Source of the DNA: Burkholderiaceae bacterium
GTDB taxonomy: Bacteria; Pseudomonadota; Gammaproteobacteria; Burkholderiales; Burkholderiaceae
Assembly: GCA_030151165.1 (NCBI GenBank)
Contig: JASLEM010000523.1
Location: 1-15,646 of the forward strand
Reading direction: 5' to 3'
Length of the DNA stretch: 15,646 bases
The notes beneath the pieces were generated by a model that searched no databases, was not told the DNA's origin, and saw nothing but the letters and a program-made list of their open reading frames with translations. The translations under genes were made by a program, and so were the position numbers. Shown piece by piece: positions 13,276-15,646 of the stretch (positions are counted from its first letter, which is position 1; every line of letters begins with the position of its first letter).

Positions 13276-13731
13276 TCAGGCGGCCTTCTTCTTCGCCGCC
13301 GCTTTCTTCGCAGGCGCCTTTTTCGCCGGAGCCTTCCTGGCCACCGACTTCTTCGCCGGTGCCTTCGCCGGCGCCTTCGTCGCGGCCGCCTTCTTGGCCG
13401 GCGCCTTTTTCGCGGCGACCTTCCTCGCCGGTGCCTTCTTCGCAGCGGCAACCTTCTTCGCCGGCGCCTTCTTGGCCGGCGCTTTCCTGGCGGGTGCCTT
13501 CTTCGCCGCGGCTTTCTTCGCGGGCGCTTTCTTCGCGGCCGCTTTCTTGGCCGCGGCCGTCTTCGCCGGCACCTTCGCGCCTTCCTTGCGCGCCTCGGAC
13601 AGCCCGATCGCGATCGCCTGCTTGCGGCTCGTCACCGTCTTGCCCGAACCGCCGCTCTTGAGCGTGCCTTTCTTCATCTCGTCCATGGCCGCTTCGACTT
13701 TCGCGCCGGCCTTCTTGCCATACGTTGCCAT
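13276..13731 (-). CDS. Histone-H1-like DNA-binding protein with Lys/Ala/Pro repeats
   Basis: The product is 151 residues and very basic. Residues 1-58 form a small conserved head (MATYGKKAGAKVEAAMDEMK; then SRKQAIAIGLSEARKEGAK) like the DUF6496 proteins of proteobacteria. The remaining 90 or so residues are irregular repeats of KKAPAKKAA type, as in eukaryotic H1 tails and AlgP-like bacterial proteins; they should bind DNA through charge and help compact the nucleoid. Repeat number in such tails often varies between strains. ATG 13731 is decided by AGGAG six bases upstream; the frame runs further up to 13818 without support. The gene is divergent from the flavin oxidoreductase. Confidence 0.88.
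   Translation of the reverse strand: MATYGKKAGAKVEAAMDEMKKGTLKSGGSGKTVTSRKQAIAIGLSEARKEGAKVPAKTAAAKKAAAKKAPAKKAAAKKAPARKAPAKKAPAKKVAAAKKAPARKVAAKKAPAKKAAATKAPAKAPAKKSVARKAPAKKAPAKKAAAKKKAA
13284..13565 (-). repeat. Degenerate tandem repeat encoding the Lys/Ala/Pro tail
   Basis: The DNA consists of near-repeats of units encoding AAKKAP or APAKKA (plus strand GGCGCCTTCTT and variants). It explains the simple-sequence look of this stretch, is coding, and is prone to length change by recombination. Confidence 0.75.
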
Positions 13732-13830
13732 ACGTGACTCCTGAGTGGACAGCAGTCCGCGGACGCGGCAAGCGACATTCCCGTGCACGCGCCACGCACG
13801 CGGCAGGCTAACCGTCATTTGAAGCGGCGC

Positions 13831-13854
13831 GACGGCGACGGCGACGGCGACGGC
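13831..13854. repeat. Four tandem copies of GACGGC
   Basis: A perfect hexanucleotide repeat in the 204-bp divergent gap between the histone-like gene and the flavin oxidoreductase, 22 bp from the -35 element of the latter. Confidence 0.6.
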
Positions 13855-13875
13855 ATCGACGAGTCGTGTTCGTGC

Positions 13876-13906
13876 TTGACATTGAACCGAGCTTCAAACT
13901 TACGAT
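13876..13906 (+). promoter_or_regulatory. Promoter with 19-bp spacer and dyad, MerR-type design, for the flavin oxidoreductase
   Basis: A perfect -35 TTGACA (13876-13881) and a four-of-six -10 TACGAT (13901-13906) are 19 bp apart, longer than the optimal 17. Within the spacer lies a perfect inverted repeat, TTGAA-N6-TTCAA (13882-13897), nearly centred. An overlong spacer holding a dyad is the hallmark of promoters activated by MerR-family regulators. Transcription would start near 13913, about 23 bp before the ATG. No MerR-family gene is in the window. Confidence 0.55.
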
Positions 13907-13935
13907 CGCTCGATCCTTTCATCGACACGCCTCGC

Positions 13936-15192
13936 ATGCCCACCTCGCCGATCTCCCCCGCCTTCCAGCCGCTGGCCTTGCCGAACGGCGCGATCGTCCC
14001 CAACCGCATCGCGAAGGCCGCGATGGAGGAGAACATGGCCGGCGCCGACCACGCGCCCTCGGCCGCGCTGATGCGCCTCTACCAGGCCTGGGCCGACGGC
14101 GGCGCGGGCTTGCTGCTGAGCGGCAACGTGATGGTCGACCGGCGCGCGATGACGGGCCCCGGCGGCGTCGTGCTGGAGGAGGGCGCGCCGCTCGACGCCT
14201 TCCGCGAATGGGCACGCATCGGCCGCTCGGGCGGCGCGCAGTTCGTCCTGCAGATCAACCACCCGGGCCGCCAGACGCCGGCCAACCTCGGCCAGGAAGC
14301 GTGGGCGCCGTCGGCCGTGGCGCTCGATCTCGGCGCGTTCTCGAAGATGTTCGCGACCCCGAAGGCGATGACCGAGGCGGACATCGCCGAGGTCGTTCGC
14401 CGCTTCGCGCGCACCGCGTCGCTCGCGCAGGAGGCCGGGTTCTCGGGCGTGCAGGTCCACGCGGCGCACGGCTACCTGCTGAGCCAGTTCCTGTCGCCGC
14501 TGTCGAACCGGCGCACCGACGCCTGGGGCGGCAGCCTCGTGAACCGCGCGCGGCTGCTGGTCGACGTCGTCGACGCCGTGCGCGCCGCCGTCGCGCCCGG
14601 CTTCATCGTCGCGGTGAAGCTGAACTCCGCCGACTTCCAGCGCGGCGGCTTCGGCGCGGACGACGCGCGCGCGGTCGTCGCGATGCTCGCCGGCCGCGGC
14701 GTCGACTTCGTCGAGCTCTCCGGCGGCAGCTACGAGGCGCCGGCGATGCAGGGCGAGTCGCGCGACGGGCGCACGCTCGCGCGCGAGGCCTACTTCCTCG
14801 AGTTCGCGCGCGGCATCGCCGCCGTCGCGACGATGCCCGTGATGGTGACCGGCGGCATCCGCAGGCTCGAGGTGGTGCAGCAGGTGCTGGCCAGCGGCGT
14901 CGCGATGGCCGGCCTCGCCACCGCGCTCGCGGTCGACCCCGCGTTGCCGCGCACGTGGCGCGACGGTCGCACCGCGACGGCGGCGCTGCCCGCGGTGCGC
15001 TGGAAACGCAAGCCGCTCGCTGCGCTCGCGACGATGGCGCTCGTCAAGTTCCAGATGCGCCAGCTGAGCCGCGGTCGCGCGCCGCAGCCGGGCGTCTCGC
15101 CGATCCGCGCGCTGCTCGTCGACCAGGTGCGGACGGCGCGGCTCGCGAGGCAGTACCGGCGCTGGATGGCGGCGCGCGGCGCGTCGGCCTGA
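13936..15192 (+). CDS. NADH:flavin oxidoreductase, Old Yellow Enzyme family
   Basis: This 418-residue FMN-dependent TIM-barrel reductase is of the Old Yellow Enzyme/2,4-dienoyl-CoA reductase-like group, which reduces activated C=C bonds and other electrophiles with NAD(P)H. Signatures are QINHPGRQTP (106-115), VHAAHGYLLSQFLSPLSNRR (174-193) with the substrate-binding H175 and H178, DAWGGSLVNRARLL (195-208), VAVKLNS (225-231) and the FMN-phosphate strand VMVTGGIRR (302-310). The usual Gly-Arg pair later in that region appears as A328-T329. The last 60 residues or so are a basic tail beyond the barrel. ATG 13936 agrees with the conserved start; longer frames to 13783 run through promoter sequence. 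It converges with the MFS gene 10 bp away. Confidence 0.92.
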   Translation: MPTSPISPAFQPLALPNGAIVPNRIAKAAMEENMAGADHAPSAALMRLYQAWADGGAGLLLSGNVMVDRRAMTGPGGVVLEEGAPLDAFREWARIGRSGGAQFVLQINHPGRQTPANLGQEAWAPSAVALDLGAFSKMFATPKAMTEADIAEVVRRFARTASLAQEAGFSGVQVHAAHGYLLSQFLSPLSNRRTDAWGGSLVNRARLLVDVVDAVRAAVAPGFIVAVKLNSADFQRGGFGADDARAVVAMLAGRGVDFVELSGGSYEAPAMQGESRDGRTLAREAYFLEFARGIAAVATMPVMVTGGIRRLEVVQQVLASGVAMAGLATALAVDPALPRTWRDGRTATAALPAVRWKRKPLAALATMALVKFQMRQLSRGRAPQPGVSPIRALLVDQVRTARLARQYRRWMAARGASA

Positions 15193-15202
15193 TGTCCGGG
15201 CG

Positions 15203-15646
15203 TCAGGCGCTCTTGCGGACCATCGTCGGCGCGAGCGGCGGACGCGCCGGCTTGCGCACGAGGAAGATGGCGAGCGCGGCCACGATGCACGCGGCGCCCG
15301 CGGCGTAGAGCGCCGGGCTGTACGACAGCAGCACCGTGCGCGCGAGACCCGCGCCGTAGGCCGCGGTGGCGCTGCCCAGCTGGTGGCCGGCGAAGATCCA
15401 GCCGAAGATCATCGCGCCGCGCTGCTTGTCGAAGGTCGCGCTCGCCAGCTTGACCGTGGGCGGCACGGTGGCGACCCAGTCGAGGCCGTAGAACACCGCG
15501 AACAGCGACAGCCCGACCAGCGTGAACGTCGAGTGCGGCAGCCACAGCAGCGACAGCCCGCGCAGGCCGTAGTACCAGAACAGCAGCTTGCGGTTGTCGA
15601 AGCGGTCGGACAGCCAGCCCGACGCGATCGTGCCGACGAAGTCGAA
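15203..15646 (-). CDS. MFS transporter, C-terminal part (partial)
   Basis: The frame is open from the right edge to TGA 15205-15203, giving the last 147 residues. The visible part begins with GTIASGWLSDRFDNRKLLFW, the cytoplasmic loop motif G..SDR..R.. of the major facilitator superfamily. Four hydrophobic segments follow, around LLFWYYGLRGLSLLWLP, LVGLSLFAVFYGLDWVATV, AMIFGWIFAGHQLGSATAAY and ALYAAGAACIVAALAIFLV, then a short basic tail. This matches the C-terminal half of a 12-span carrier. Substrate cannot be told. Its position next to the flavin oxidoreductase is convergent, so the two are not one operon. Confidence 0.85.
   Translation of the reverse strand, partial: FDFVGTIASGWLSDRFDNRKLLFWYYGLRGLSLLWLPHSTFTLVGLSLFAVFYGLDWVATVPPTVKLASATFDKQRGAMIFGWIFAGHQLGSATAAYGAGLARTVLLSYSPALYAAGAACIVAALAIFLVRKPARPPLAPTMVRKSA

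Noticed and set aside
13284..13565. CRISPR-like repeat array
   Set aside because: The repeats are short, contiguous, without unique spacers, and encode the Lys/Ala/Pro tail of a protein in one frame.

Overview
The window is a very GC-rich stretch of bacterial chromosome. Dense long genes, a Lys/Ala-repeat histone-H1-like protein, GC-rich dispersed inverted repeats in the gaps and the gene families present all suggest a Burkholderiales betaproteobacterium of the Rubrivivax/Leptothrix/Roseateles type. That placement rests on gene content and style, not on a marker gene. No rRNA, tRNA, transposase, phage gene or CRISPR array was seen. No gap between genes exceeds 300 bases.

Layout. (1) 1-509: the tail of a probable NAD(P)-dependent epimerase, then a convergent stand-alone CheY-like receiver. 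(2) 714-4458, + strand: a tight three-gene operon of an AI-2E/PerM-type membrane protein, a DUF2252 protein with kinase-like motifs, and a zinc-type cation diffusion facilitator with a His-rich N-terminus. (3) 4379-9036, - strand: a signalling block. In transcription order it holds a 1013-residue membrane diguanylate cyclase (CHASE3-like sensor, five PAS, GGDEF), a small secreted His/Pro-rich protein, a stand-alone GAF protein, and a degenerate receiver fused to it by a TAATG stop/start. The last gene overlaps the end of the zinc exporter tail to tail by 80 bp. (4) 9037-9303: a gap with five inverted repeats. (5) 9304-10101, - strand: a secreted RNase T2. (6) 10357-11676: a coiled-coil DUF2325 protein. 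(7) 11853-13206: a ModE-type molybdate regulator convergent with a small exported molybdopterin-oxidoreductase-fold protein that has no cysteine. (8) 13276-13731, - strand: the histone-H1-like DNA-binding protein. (9) 13936-15192: an Old Yellow Enzyme family flavin oxidoreductase behind a promoter of MerR-regulated design, convergent with the C-terminal part of an MFS transporter that leaves the window.

How the parts may work together. The clearest candidate for an undescribed system is the block at 4379-9036. A c-di-GMP synthase with many sensory inputs sits beside a coupled GAF/pseudo-receiver pair. That pair lacks the usual phosphorylation residues and is preceded by two mutually exclusive RNA hairpins. 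Three further regulatory signals deserve checking: a Pho-box-like tandem repeat upstream of the RNase T2 gene, a dyad inside a 19-bp promoter spacer upstream of the flavin oxidoreductase, and the cluster of hairpins after the RNase gene. Everything on regulation is inferred from sequence alone.
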